A stretch of DNA of 64,000 nt from Vandiemenella viatica (GCA_031002005.1 JARYHS010006964.1:4650001-4714000); one strand, 5' to 3'; numbered from the stretch's first letter, positions 33,251 to 45,451 are shown. Program-made: numbers and translations. The notes: generated from the letters alone by a model not told the origin.

Positions 33251-34112
33251 TTATATAATTAATTCGTTGATGGTTTTTTCCTTTCTGCTTGGCATTGTAA
33301 ACGATTTTCCACCAAAATGAATACGCTTATGATATTTAAGTCTTTTAGGCTCTATAAATGTTTTTCCACATATATCACAGGAAAACGGTCGTTCTCCAGA
33401 ATGAATCCGCTGATGAATTTTGAGGCTGCTAGTATCTGCATATGATTTTCGGCAAACGTCACAAGAAAATGGGCGTTCACCAGAATGTACCAGCCGATGT
33501 CTTTGGAGATGTCCAGAAACTGTAAATGATTTTCCACAAACATCGCAACAAAACGGGCGTTCACCAGTATGAATCCGAAGATGACTTTTAAGGCTTCCTG
33601 ATTGTGTAAATGATTTTACACAAAAATTACAAGAAAATGGGCGTTCTCCAGAATGAATCCGCTGATGGTTTTTAAGCTCTAGACGTCTAGTAAACGATTT
33701 TCCACAAACATCACAAGAAAACGGCCGTTCACCAACATGAATACGCTCATGACGTTTAAGCCCTCCAGACCTTGTAAACGATTTTGCACAAACATCACAG
33801 GAAAAGGGGCGTTTTCTTGAATGAATCTGCTGATGACTTTCAAGGTGTCCAGACTGTGTGAATGATTTTCCGCAAATATCACAAGAAAATTTGCGTTGAG
33901 TGGAATGAATCTGCTTGTGCTGTTGAAGAGTAAAATAATTTTTTAATAATTTTCCACAATCTTCACATGAGTATGTGCGCTGCCCCAAATTAATACTATT
34001 CATGTAGCTGCAAGTAGTGACTCTTTCCTCCTCTAAGCTCTTGGTTTGAAGTTCACCAATAATAACTTGTTGCTCATAATTGTAACTGCTTTTTTTGCAG
34101 TCACAATAACCC
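33251..34112 (-). CDS. C2H2 zinc-finger terminal exon, copy 1 (eight fingers)
   Basis: This is the 3' coding exon of a probable nuclear DNA-binding transcription factor. On the minus strand a splice acceptor (TTTGTTTGATTATAG) precedes position 34112, and the exon starts with one base of a split codon (intron phase 2). No in-frame ATG exists, so the N-terminus lies on an upstream exon not identified here. After about 45 residues come eight fingers with a 28-residue period, each C-x2-C-x12-H-x3-H, joined by linkers such as HSGERPF and HTGERPF. The tail IHFGGKSFTMPSRKEK fuses finger 8 to the end of a lost ninth finger, and the stop is TAA at 33251-33253. No BTB, ZAD or KRAB domain is on this exon. 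A paralogue lies at 56038-56866. Confidence 0.88.
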
Positions 34113-34271
34113 CTATAATCAAACAAACTTGCATGTTAATATTCGGTGACATCTTAGTATACCAGTGGAGTATGCTAATTGGTAATGTACAGATATGTTT
34201 TCAGCTTTCCATTTTTATAACTATGGGACTGTATTCTTTAAACATGTACTTAATCCTATTTTTCCCTTACA

Positions 34272-34475
34272 GCGTTACACTTCATCACTGTCTAGACCAT
34301 TAGAGACAGGAAAGGACTTGGGCAAGGAACTGGATGGAACTTTCGAAGGATCAATCTCGACCTGGAGTGATTTGAGGAAACCATGTGGAACCCAAATTTG
34401 TAAGGTTGGGCGTGGTTTCGAACCCAAGTCCTTCTAAATGTGAAGACAGAATGTTAACCATTCTCCCACTACACA
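34272..34475 (-). mobile_element. SINE family 1, shared by both duplication copies
   Basis: On the minus strand: TAGTGGGAGAATGGTTAACA head, GGGTTCGAAACCACG B box, CACATGGTTTCCTCAAATCA core, TCTAATGGTCTAGACAGTGA tail. The same insertion is at 57028-57245 in copy 2, so it predates the duplication. Confidence 0.8.
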
Positions 34476-34612
34476 TAGTACTTCCTTGTAATTGGAGTGT
34501 ATAAGTAACAACCTATGCTACTGCTAAAACAAAACAGGTTGACATTTAAAAAAAAGAACCATGACTGACCAAAACCCAATAGCTATATTTTAGGAAAACT
34601 CTTGAAGTAGAC

Positions 34613-35102
34613 TTTTTTTTGTCATCAGTCTTTCGACTGGTTTGATGCAATCCTCCATCCCTTCCTATCTTGTGCCTACCCCTTCATCTCTACATATCCC
34701 CTACAACTCACGTCCTCAATTATCTGCTTCATATATTCTAATCTCTGTCTGCCACTACAGTTCTTACCTTTGACTGTTCCCTCCACCAGCAAATTAACTA
34801 ATCCAGCATGTCTCAAAATATGACCTACCAGCCTGTCTCTCCATTCTGTAAGCTTCTTACACAAACTTCTTTCCTCACCCATAATTTCCAAAATTCTTTC
34901 ATTACGTACTTTGTCTGTCCACTTAAGTTTTAGCATTCTTCTGTAACACCACATTTCATATGCTTCAATTTTCCTTCTTTCCGGTATTCCTAAAGTCCAT
35001 GTTTCGCTACCATAAAGTGCTGTGCTCCACACATAGAGTTTCAAAAAGTTTTTTCTGATTCCTGATATTTGAAACTAAAAGATTTCTCTTTTTCATGAAG
35101 GC
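34613..35102 (-). mobile_element. 5'-truncated RTE/BovB-like LINE, copy 1 only
   Basis: The minus-strand C-terminal ORF part reads LYGSETWTL, EMWCYRRMLKLKWTDKVRNE, LVGHILRHAGLVNLL, and ends near EMKG. It is flanked by a perfect 9-bp duplication GAAGTAGAC (34604-34612 and 35103-35111), and copy 2 shows the empty site (CTTGAAGTAGATAG near 57375). It was inserted after the segmental duplication. The same family appears at 42730-43720. Confidence 0.88.
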
Positions 35103-35619
35103 GAAGTAGACATAATTATTATCAATTAGGGAATTACAGATTTACTGAATAAAGACGCTAATAAAGTAAAATACTGCCTATTTATAAAGCAGTACAATTG
35201 AAATAAAATGAATATCAGCAAAAAATTACTTTTCGTTCCCTAAAGAAACCTAAAATAAAATAGTTAAAAGACAAGATGGCTGTGTCTATGGAGTAATATG
35301 TCTGGTTGTTTATCCAGGTTCTTTATTATTAAATGAAATAGTAAACTCTGTAATCAAAATATGAAATATTGAGTTAATTTCCCACTGATATTACTGTCAC
35401 AAAATGGTAACCATAATATATATATATAAAAACATTCACATGAATAGAGATTATCAGCATACAGATTGTTACAAAAGTTACCTCATATTAGATGTTTGAT
35501 AGATATATCTGCAAGATTAAAATAAAGAAACTATCAAAATTAACAGATAAATGACATAATGAAATTTCTTATTTTGTATCTAGATATCCATACAAATGTT
35601 TTGTATATGTTATTGAATA

Positions 35620-36010
35620 TCCAATCATCATCATCATCATCTAGGGAGATCTTTCAGCTGCTGGTTGGGTCTGTTGGGCACAAAAGACTCACCATCACTT
35701 CCTGTCTAACCACCAACTATCTTCTTCCATCATCGCCCAATGTCATCCTCTTTCCTCCACACATTTCTTAGCACATTTAATCCATCTGTCCCTCGGTCTT
35801 CCTCTGGGCCTCTTCCCTCTCAGTGGCATTTACAGCATCTTCCTTGGTAACTTCTCCTTTCCCAATCTCTTTGCATGCCCATTCCACTGTAACTTAGATT
35901 TTTCAATTCTTTGTTATAGCAGTTCTTCCTTTATGATCTGCCAAATTATCTTATTCTTTACTCTTTCCCTTCTCGTTATTCCAACTCTTTTCAGGGAATA
36001 GTGTAGAACC
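35620..36010 (-). mobile_element. LINE 3'-terminal fragment with ATC/GAT repeat end (shared)
   Basis: On the minus strand a degenerate C-terminal reading, KIEKS..QWNGHAKRLGKEK then LRGKRPRGRPRDRWIKCAKK, is typical of the end of non-LTR retrotransposon ORF2 proteins. The 3' end is a GATGATGATGATGAT-type repeat (plus strand ATC at 35626-35642). The copy 2 counterpart is 57910-58262, so it is older than the duplication. Confidence 0.65.
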
Positions 36011-38095
36011 CATGCCCAGAGATACAAGCTAAGTCCTTAACGGCAGTTTTTGGAGAGAAGGAAACCTGAGGAATGGCGAAAATGGCTGAAGAGACCACCC
36101 ATCCTCTCCAGGAGTATATTGGAAGGAAATACCACTGCCTAATAATGAAGAAGAATCTTCAATGGCTAAGGGAATAAAACCTAAAATAAAGTCCTCAATA
36201 GTGCGATAATGGAATGACTGCATTCGAATATAAAGGAACAAGCCTCAGAAAGTATTGAATATCTAATGGCATTTTGAAATATTCGGTAACGTATCCAAGT
36301 TAATTGGATGAAATTTTTAGCTCTCCAGATTAAATACATCAACTTTATAAGAAAGCTGTACTGGAATCAATCAGCACACATCTTAGTTGGAGACTACTTG
36401 AATAAATAAACGTACCATTAGGTATTAGGTAGAGACCTTTTCTATCTCCAACACTTTTCAACTTGTATTATGAAGCCTTTTTTTAAACTAACTAGCAAGA
36501 TAACCTAATATAAGCTAAATATAAGCTATGCAGTTGACACTGTTATTTTCATGTACAATACAAAAAATCTGGTTTCCTCAGAAAGAAAAAAGAAAAAAAT
36601 ATGAATTCATCATCAATACAGAAATGGAACTCAGGTTATAGGAGAAAAGATTCAAAATAGTGGTTCGTTACTTAGAGAGCCTCCTTCAGTGGTTTGGCAG
36701 CTATCACAGTGACTGCTCAATAAGAGCAAAAGATAACACAGAGAACTATTCCCGGCCAGTCACTAACCATTTCAAGGAAGATGGCGTGAGAACAAAATTC
36801 TTTTACTTTTCATATAAAAATGTTTTAAAATTTGACATTTAACACAAAAAGTAATATGCAATGCATTCAAGTACAAGGTGAAAGCTGTTGGGCTGGCAGA
36901 GAACTTTTGACTATAAAAGGAAGCAACATCCATCTGTATAGTCCTCCTTTAGTTCAATGCACAAGATTAAACATTCTTCCAATGAACAGATTCTATTCCA
37001 GAAGTGCGATTCTTGATGTTCTGAAAAATACATCTCTATCATATGATTTCTTTCGAAATATTTTCCATTTACAAATATCGTTTGACTTGAAAGTGCGTGG
37101 AAGTCAGAGCAGGATAAACCTAGTAAAGGGGATGGATGTACCAACAACTCATACTACATATCCCTGAGTTTCTATATTGTTGAAGTACCTTTATAGGCGA
37201 ATGCAACATCTAGATCAAAGATTATTCTTTTGCTTGTTCTTCTTACAATTTTTTTTTATTTATATGGTCAAAAAAATGCATAAATTTCCATACTGTTGTG
37301 TTCAAATTTTCAAGCCTATCAAAACAAAGAGATCCCTTTGCAGCCCAATAATTACTGGCGTTGAACTTTCTGATAGTTGAAATGGATCTCACCTAATTTG
37401 GTGAAGATCGACCAGCTTTCAACCACTATGGAACTTTGAAAGTTTAATATGACCACCTAAACATCACGTAATCTTTGATGATGTGAATTTTTGCCTGTTA
37501 ATACATTCTTGATTAGTCCACTTTCACATGTTACGTGCTCTGGCTTTAACAATTAACTTCTCCTGTTCTTCAACTAATAAAAGTGCTCAGCTGGAAATAA
37601 ACATTACCACACTTTGCAGACATGCGCTGTAGATTGTCTGCAAACTAATAACCTTCAAAGGTCTTTATTGTGTAATGTCTCATTTCTGGGAACAGTGGTG
37701 GACCCTCACCTCCATCAACAAATTGAAAACAATAATTGATGGGACCATCACTCTATACATTACTAAGAAGTCAGGAACTTTGTTTTCCAATTTGTAATTG
37801 CTCAACATTTAAGAAATCTGGTATCTCTTTTTCTATGCCTAGCTTTCTGTGATTTAAATTCTGATGCAAAATGTACCATATCCTTCAATCTGCTATGTTT
37901 ATTACAGCAGCTATTAGAAAGAGCTTTAATTATCAATAGTATATCATATTGCTCCATATTATCGATGTATCTATACATGGTTTGCACACCTCAGTTCATA
38001 GTAGGCCTTCATATCGATAATTTTTAATTTAACCGCCAATCTATTCATGTTGAAAGTTACGGAACGGACTCATTATAAACTGTCAATCCTTTTTA
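36011..38095. other. Duplicated sequence without recognised gene
   Basis: It is colinear with about 58263-60395. It contains short conserved blocks (for example AGGTGAAAGCTGTTGGGCTG and TCAGTGGTTTGGCAGC) and T-rich runs, but neither strand gives a convincing product. A short open frame on the minus strand (36029-36241) is partly kept in copy 2 (58294-58476), with FTPLAFDDSSSS-like and PFSPFL-like segments; I do not recognise it. Confidence 0.4.
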
Positions 38096-38383
38096 CCTGA
38101 AGTTTGTCAGGATCCAGGGTATATCTGTGGCGGAAGCATCTCGTGACGAGTGGAGTCAGGCTAGATGGGGACTCGAAGCTAAGCGGACGCGTTTTGCCGG
38201 GAGGCAGCACATGTACTGTGTACGGCGCAGAAAGGAAAGTTATAAGTGTGTGAGAATAAATAGTCAGAACAGTAAAGGTAGGGCGTGATACAGAAATAAC
38301 GACAGCCACTTCATTGTGAAGAACAGTGTTGGTGAATTGATGTAATTAATGACTGTCGGTGATCAAAGTATTATCAAGATAGT
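38096..38383. promoter_or_regulatory. CpG-rich candidate first exon/promoter, copy 1
   Basis: About ten CpGs fall within 38128-38230, in a background nearly free of them. On the plus strand the block ends in an excellent donor AGT|GTAAGT (GT at 38384-38385), which is conserved in copy 2. On the minus strand an open frame (38309 to 38097) ends in CTTCAG|GTAAAA, a fair donor pointing toward the zinc-finger exon; copy 2 has CTTCAGCTAAAA there instead. It could therefore be a 5' exon of a plus-strand transcript, the first exon of the minus-strand zinc-finger gene, or a bidirectional promoter. Confidence 0.4.
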
Positions 38384-38779
38384 GTAAGTGTTAACAAACG
38401 CAAGAACCTGCATCTATAGGAATATGAAGTCACGATATAAAATTCACAGTCAAATTGTAAAGCGGTGGTCACAGGAAGCATTGGTGATGATTAAAAGTAT
38501 ATCTTGTCTTATGACTTCTTATTTTGAACATAAAACATTACATAACTCTTACCACATCCCGTTGGTGGTGATAATTCTTACTTGCATGTTACAAGTTCCA
38601 ATGACAACCAAAACGAAGAGTTTTACAATGATACTGTATTTCAAGGAGACACATGAAAGGAGCTATTTTTAATTATGTAAAAAAAATACTTTCATATCAT
38701 TCAGAAATTGAATATTCGTTACTTAGAAATATGTACAAACTTCACAAAAATGAACTCTCCACTAACAGTAAATTCTTCA

Positions 38780-39340
38780 TCAGCCTCCAGAATAAAAGAA
38801 GGCACCCACGTAACCCAACAATAGTCCTCCTCAGGCAGTATATTTCCTCTAGCAACATTAAATATTTTAACTTAGAATTAACCCAGACAACCACTGTGTT
38901 TCTTTAATTTATACTGATGGCCTAGCTACATCTGTTCAATATATAACATTTGGAGCAGCCAAGGTTGGACATATGATGGATTGTGAGGATAAGACTAATA
39001 TTTCTGAGTGTTTTTTAAACAAACAGTGAGCATCCAAGGAAAGTGTTTGGGTGCTCAGCTATTGCAAAGCCAGATGAATCAGTTGCAAATTGTCAAGAGA
39101 AGTCACTATGCTCTGGCATGATGCATGTCTGTAAAAGGATGGAGAAAGCAGTCTGCAAGTGCAGAGGGATCATTCGTTTGGTCATCCATATACAGCAAAG
39201 GTTAGATGTTGATAACTGAGTCGACACAACACTGTTATGATCAGCAATGAGAGCAGCAAATGATTCTATTTCAGACACAGCTATACAGCCAATCACCAAC
39301 CAGTTTGGTAAGCACAAGTTAGGTAACTCTAGAATAGCTT
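38780..39340 (+). pseudogene. Reverse-transcriptase-like relic (shared)
   Basis: The plus strand reads FIYTDGLATSVQYITFGAAK in copy 1, and FIYADGLAISVQ in copy 2 (61190-61250), close to jockey-type motif C (FIYADDLA) and its following residues. Surrounding frames are broken. Assigned as the remains of a jockey-like LINE present before the duplication. Confidence 0.5.
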
Positions 39341-39632
39341 TCTTTTTCTCCTTACGGCAAAACCAAGCATGATGGAAAATCTTGTAAATAAAGTGTAAGA
39401 AAAAGCTGTTTGTACTTTCTTTAGAATATCTATGCCAATAATAAATGAATACTGAAGCCTCTGCATTTTACTCGAGTTGTAAATATGCTAAGGAAAGATG
39501 TATGACTCTGAAACACAGTGATAACATAAAATACTTCAACGTGAATTTTAAAATAAATTTAACTTCTAATAAAATAATTGTTTAAAAAACATAAGAACAA
39601 TCTTCAAAAAAGAATACTTAATAAATTTAAAG

Positions 39633-40217
39633 TAACTTTATACCTTGCTTAATTGAAGAAAGTAAATATAAATGGACAATATTTAACATTACTGTTATTG
39701 AAAGTCAATGCCAGCTGTCACATCGTGAAGATCAAATTGCTGAATTTTATTTGGTGTTTGAGGCGAACCGAGAGTAACAACAAAAATTCCAAATATTTTA
39801 TAGCATCTCATGAGGCAGATAGTATTATTGCAGGAGAGAGCTTAGGAAAACAAATTAATGGTATTTTAATCTGTGGCTCAGCCTCGTTAATCATCCAGGC
39901 ATATCTCTGGCACTACAGTGTCAGTTGGTAGACAGCATCATGTAATAAACACTGTATAGTTAGTACAATACCGATGTATAATACGTATTTCTTTCAGTTT
40001 TGTTAAAACATGTTTCTAGAATTAATTTTAGGTAAGTAGTAACATTATTTGTTTAATGAATTATTGTTATTTATTATTGTTTTTCTCTCTTTGTTTTTCT
40101 TGCCTTGGATAGCACTGACTCCAAAAATAACAAAATAATGTAAAAATGTTAATAACAATAATGTAAAATATGGTCAATTTAGATTTACTTTCTTCAATTA
40201 AGCAAGGTATACAGTTA
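39633..40217. mobile_element. 585-bp MITE with about 75-bp inverted ends (shared)
   Basis: The left end TAACTTTATACCTTGCTTAA continues through TTGAAGAAAGTAAAT and ACTGTTATTGA. The right end is its reverse complement (TTTACTTTCTTCAATTAAGC, then AAGGTATACAGTTA). The same element is at 62022-62601. No transposase is encoded, and the target duplication is unclear. Confidence 0.8.
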
Positions 40218-40349
40218 TTTTAAAAATTTTTGTGTGCTTTTTTGAAGGCATTTTATTCTTGTTTTTAAACAATTATTTTATTTTTCAATTTTTAGTCTTA
40301 TTATAGTTTATTTTGTATTTTAAATATGCCACAGCAGTGCCCATTTTGC

Positions 40350-40480
40350 GAACTTCTGGTAGCTCAGTGGTTAAAGCAAATGTTTTTTTAAAAAAAACCT
40401 GTCTTCATATACGCTAACAACTTTCAGAATGGGGTGCTATGTTAAGGAATGTCAGTTTACACTTTGGTCCATGCTGTGTT
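40350..40480 (+). mobile_element. tRNA-like SINE head fragment (shared)
   Basis: TGGTAGCTCAGTGGTTAAAG is a good A-box/D-arm sequence, matching the head of the SINE at 54648. No B box follows cleanly here. The copy 2 equivalent is at 62735-62870. Confidence 0.45.
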
Positions 40481-40789
40481 TCGATCTAATAATAACATCT
40501 GTTAAAGCTACTGCTTGATAATCGAAACATGTAACATCTAGACATTAAAACATACCACATTCACAAATCTGTCTCTGGAATATATCTGTTTGTTCTGGCA
40601 TCACACAGAAAATATAGATTTTTATTTGGTTTTCACAATGTAAAAGCTTGGGGTCCAAGCTGAAATCTGATGTACATTCTGAGAAATATTTATTTTATAA
40701 ATATTCTGCCATAATTTAAAAATAGCTTAATTGTTTTTGAAAGCATTTAAAACTATGGATTTTTGTAAAGAAAATTGGAAATTATAAAT

Positions 40790-42725
40790 GGTAGGGGTAA
40801 TGGGGAAGATGGATTAGGCTTTTGTATACCAAATATAGACTGTCTTTTCTGATTGATTTAAAGTATACATTTGTAATTTTCAATTGATATTATATAAAAA
40901 TTGGAGGTATGTATAAAAAAAAACAATTAAGGGATAAGAAGGTGAAGAGTAGTTTGATTTTTGTAAAGCTAGTGTGTGCAGTATTTTTCACATTGTTTTA
41001 ATGCATACATGTGCAAAGTTCCATAGAAACCAGATAATAACCATAGCTTTGTGTGAAGGACATTTGTAAAAATTAATTGTGGTAAGGGAATAAGCGGTTG
41101 GGTTATGTACACAGAATGGTTCTCTTTGTTTTTAAGTATGTATGTGCAGTGTTGCATCGAAATCTGAAAGAAATGGTGGGAATCTATAAAGAACCTTGGA
41201 AATAAGGAGAGGTGAGGGTAAAAGGGAACAGGTGTTGGGCTTCTGCAACCTAATTTAAACACAATTACTCTATATTTGTGTTTAAAGTATACATGTGCAA
41301 ATTTCCTTCAGAATCGGATAGAACCTGTGTAGATTCAGGGGGTGGAAAGGGGGAAAGATGTTTGGCTTCTCTCAACCAAATATAGACAGTATCTTTTTGT
41401 TTGTTTTGAAGTATACATATACATACTTTCTTCAAAATTAGATAGAATAGCTTTATATAATTAATATTGACAGTAATTAAAGGGGCAGGTAGTGGGATAG
41501 GGTTTGTGTTTTTGTAAAAGTAATTTGAGTGGTATTTTTCTTTTTCTATTTGTTTTAAAGTATATGGATGGGAAGGTCCACCGAAATCACATTAAAATGT
41601 GGGTTTGTACAAAAATTAAGGGATGTAAAGGGGGAGCTAGGGTAGTTTTTAATTTTTTTGTATGTAATCTTCTCCACAAAGATTGGTCAAATGGTGTCGA
41701 ATGTAGCTTTTAAAACAGAAAATAGACAAAACTAAGGGGGTGGAAACAGGAAGAGTGGTTTAGTTTCGTCAAACCAGAAGCTGGCTTTTTTTTTTTTTTT
41801 TGCTTGTTTTATAGTAAAAGTGCACTAAGTTCTATCTAAACTGGATAAAAACTGTGGGTTTGTATAAAAATTAAATGTTTTAATGAGGAGAGGGGCTGGT
41901 TTTTTAAAAAAATTTTAGTCAAAAACCTTCTTCATGAAAAAATACATATAAGCACTAACTTTCATGGTAATCGGTCAAACAGTGGGGACTGTAGCTTTTT
42001 ATAACAAACATTGACAAAAATTAGGCAATTGCAAGGAGGCAGAGGGGATAATCTTTGGCAGACCAAATATTAGAAAGATTTTTCTGTTTGTTTTAAAGTG
42101 TACATGTGCAAAGGTCAATCAAAATTGGATATGAAATAAAGGTTTCTATAAAGTAAAGGGATATAAAGGGACAGATGGGGTAGCATTTTTTTGGTCAGTA
42201 ACCTTCTCCATGAAAAATTACATATATATGCCAACTGTAATGTAGATCAGTTAAATGCTGTCGACTGTAGTTTTTTATAAAGAACATTGGCAAAAATTAA
42301 GGTGATGGATAGGGTGAGAGGGGTTCAATTTTTTCATACCAAAAGTTGACAGTATTTTTCTCATTATTTTTTAATATACAGGTCCAAAGTTCCATCAAAA
42401 TCAGATAAAAAATATGGGTTTGTATAAAAAAATAAGGGGTGTAAAGGGAGAGAGGGGTGTTTTTTTTTATTTTTTTGGATCAGAAACCCACTCAATTAAG
42501 AATATGCTAACTTTAATGGAGGTCAGTTAAATGCTGTCGACTATAGCTTTGTATAAAGAACATTGTCAAAAGTTAAGGGGGTGAATAGGAGGAGAGGACT
42601 TCAGTTTTTTCAAACCAAAATTTGACAGCAATTTTCCGTTTATTTTTTAGTATAAATATCCAAAGTTCCATCGAAATTGGATAAAAAATATGGGTTTGTA
42701 AAAAAATTAAGGAGTGTAAAGGGGA
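40790..42725 (+). repeat. Diverged tandem array, about 140-bp monomers becoming about 277-bp dimers
   Basis: The landmark AAAGTATACATGTGCAAAG (with variants) recurs at about 40859, 41001, 41135, 41283, 41408, 41557, 41811, 42096, 42371 and 42648. Spacings run 125-149 bp in the first half and 254-285 bp in the second. Other unit landmarks are CCATCGAAATCAGATAAAA, GGGTTTGTATAAA, a G-rich TAAAGGGGGAGAGG block and AACCAAATATAGACAGTAT. No coding capacity. The early part is also present at the end of copy 2. Confidence 0.75.
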
Positions 42726-42727
42726 AG

Positions 42728-43720
42728 ATAGAAGAATAATTTATAAACTGTTTAAGAATCAAGTAGCTGTAATAAAAGTAGAGAATCATGAGGGACAAGC
42801 ATCAGTTAAAAAGGGCGTGAGACAAGGTTGTAATCTATCCCCGTTAATATTCAACTTGTATGTAGAGGAAGCAAAGTAAAAGAAAAATTTCCATGAGGCA
42901 TACTTGTAAGTGTTCATGGAAGAAAACATTAGTATGCTACAATTTGCTTATGATATTGTCTTGTTAGCAGAAAGGGCTGAAGACACTGATAAATTACTAA
43001 ATGGCATGAACAAAATACTGGAGGAAGATTTTGGACTGAATATAAATCAAAGCAAGACTAAAGTGATGAAATGTAGAGAAATGATACCAGTACTAGTAGA
43101 TGAAATATAAAAATAGGATCGAATGCAATTGGAGAAGTAAATGAATTCTGTTACTTAGGAAGCAAAATTACAACCAATGGCCAAAGCAAGAATGATGTTA
43201 AAAGCAGAATAGCACTACCAAAAAGAGCCTTCATGAAGAAGAGAAATCTTTAAGTTTCAAATATTGATCTAGGAATTATAAAAAACATTTTGAAACTCTA
43301 TATGTGGAGCACAGCACTTTATGGTAGTGAAAAATGGACTTTAGGAATATCGGAAAGAAAGAAAATTCAAGCATTTGAAATGTGGTGCTACAGAAGAATG
43401 CTGAAAATTAAGTGGACAGACAAAGAAATGAACGAGTTTTGGAAATGATGGGATAGGAAAGAAGTTTGTGGAAGAAGCTTACAGAAAGAAGAGACATGCT
43501 GGTAGGTCATATTTTGAGACATGCTAGATTAGTTAATTTACTGATGGAGGGAACAGTCAAAGGTAAGAATTGTAGAGGAAGACAGAGATTAGAATATGTA
43601 AAGCAGATAATTCAGGACGTGGGTTATAGGGGATATGTAGAAATGAAGAGATTAGCACAAGATACGAAGGGATGGAGGATTGCATCAAACCAGTCAAAAG
43701 ACTGACGACAGCAATAAAAA
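42728..43720 (+). mobile_element. RTE/BovB-like LINE 3' part
   Basis: Plus-strand reverse transcriptase and tail: KKGVRQGCNLSPLIFNLY (motif B), LQFAYDIVLLAE (motif C, normally FADD, so one catalytic Asp reads Tyr), LNINQSKTKVMKC, YGSEKWTL, MWCYRRMLKIKWTDK, LVGHILRHARLVNLL and GRQRLEYVKQII, ending SNQSKD at 43703. Several frame breaks. It sits at the end of the tandem array and is the same family as the copy-1-only insertion at 34613. Confidence 0.85.
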
Positions 43721-45266
43721 GGGAGTGGGTTGTAAGGAACCAAGGCCGCATACCGGGGCTGAAGTATCGCCTTAGTGCCTTAACTTACACTCTTGTAGAC
43801 TCACAGTACTCAGTAATACTTGCTTAAATTTGATTTGCTTTAATTTGACCATGTAGCCAGGATGACTCAACTGAATGTCTTAGGTCGCCACAAAATTTGA
43901 TACCCCCAAATTTTGAAAAGGGTTTTATGCTAACTACTGAAGAACACAGGTTCACTGTTAGAAAAATCCAAGTTTTATTTTCAAAGTCAAAAGTTCAAAA
44001 TAGCATTTACAGTTGAGCAGGCATATCGAACTCTCTTTTCCTAAAATTACAGATTGTGGAGAGAAATCTAACCGACCGAAACCCCTTTAGTAAATTTACA
44101 AGTTCTTAACAGTCATTGAAGTTGCAATATAACACGACACGATCCAACATGATTGAACTAGCCCGCATGGCGAGTTACAACCACACGAGACGAACGACCG
44201 ACAGACCGCGGACAGGAACAGACCACAGGCAGGAACAGACCGCGGACAGGAACAGACCAAAACCTAATGGCGGCGGGGTCTTTTATCGAAACCACGAGAA
44301 CCAGTGACGTCAGCAACTGTATCACATCTTTTTGCTTCCGCGTAGCTCAAAGTATGTGTAATTTATTTCACTATACCGATTATTAACAATGTTCAAACTT
44401 TGACCGTATCTGGACTTATCTACTAGAAGTCCAGTGGCAGTCTCTTGAGAAATTTAGAGTAATTAATTTTAGAGTTTTAGCTGTTTAAGACTCCGCGTAG
44501 TGATACATTCAAATTTGGGTAAAATCCCTAAGTGTTCTAGAACTTTTTACGCGCGTGCACAACAATCCGCGACAATCTATTTTACAAAAACTTAATTTCC
44601 GGACAAATGCTTAAACTTTTTATGAAAATCCATATATGTATGAAATCGTCTTAATTAGGGCTATAAGCTGGTGCAAAATTTAAATTAATATCTCTTTTAG
44701 ATAAAAAGCTCATTTTTTTTCTCTTAATTAAAATCACTAATTAATCTTTACCAAATTATTTAATTTTATTATCAAAATATCGGGGATAGTGCTGACTACT
44801 GCTGGTGATAAAAGATCAGTTGTCGCTTTACTGGATTTAAAGATATTGCGAATCTTAGAATTTCACTATTGTGATCGCGTGTTTCAAAACTCGAACAAAC
44901 GGGAATATCTCTTAAACCAAACGTTTCCAGATATGATAATTACACTTTAAAATGATTTTTATAATGAATTACAACTGTGAGCAAGATTACAGGGAAATTA
45001 CTTAAAGTTGAAAACTGTACTTCTCGAAATTTCTAAGTCCCGCCTAAACAAAACTAGAATTTGCCAAAATTCTAAGGTGCTTACAGGGTGTGGTTTCTCA
45101 ATTAAATTCATATGGGACCACTATGGAGGTATACCATATCCACTATAAAAATTTTATTTAAATCAGTTCAAAATTGGTGAAGATATCGCTAAACATACAG
45201 AAAAAAAAATTCAGACGAATTGAGAACATCCTTTCTTTTTGAAGTTGGTTAATAACCATTTCCGCT
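43721..45266. other. Unrecognised AT-rich sequence with a short tandem repeat
   Basis: No gene was recognised. At 44200-44262 a 21-bp-like unit built around GACAGGAACAGACC occurs about three times. The start near 43885 (TAGGTCGCCACAAAATTTGA) and length would suit an unknown retroelement terminal repeat, but no second copy was seen. Confidence 0.35.
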
Positions 45267-45451
45267 CAGTGACTTAGCTAGGTTAACAACGGCCCCAGAG
45301 CAAATACGAGTAAAAGGGGCCCTTAGGCCAGATGGGCGACATTTTTTTAGGTCTACCAAGTCTTGTTATTGTGAGGTTTGCTGCCAGGGGTCCCCTGAGA
45401 TTGAGGGCAACAGTGCACAGAACGCCTAGCCCTCCAAAAACTACGCCACTG
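45267..45451. mobile_element. 185-bp hAT-like MITE
   Basis: The left end CAGTGACTTAGCTAGG and the reverse complement of the right end CAGTGGCGTAGTTTTTGG are degenerate inverted repeats of the common hAT type CAGTGGCGTAG. Flanks TTTCCGCT (45259-45266) and CTTCCGCT (45452-45459) form an 8-bp duplication with one mismatch. Confidence 0.8.

Larger units (their letters stand above)
31764..41560. repeat. Segmental duplication, copy 1
   Basis: This block is colinear with 54422-63974 in the same orientation. Shared landmarks in order are: a segment with AACTCAGA and ACTCCATTGATTCTATTAA; the zinc-finger exon; a family-1 SINE; a LINE tail with ATC repeats; the CpG-rich patch; an RT relic; an inverted-repeat MITE; a tRNA-like SINE head; and the start of a tandem array. 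Offsets between matching positions are about 22.4-22.8 kb. Copy-specific insertions are listed separately. The left limit is set by where copy 2 emerges from the gap. Confidence 0.93.

Noticed and set aside
33352..33882. Minus-strand frames overlapping the zinc-finger exon
   Set aside because: They are out-of-frame shadows whose repeats mirror the finger periodicity.
36029..36241. Conserved small ORF shared by both duplication copies
   Set aside because: Similarity between copies is explained by the duplication; the frames differ by insertions, and no independent evidence of coding was seen.
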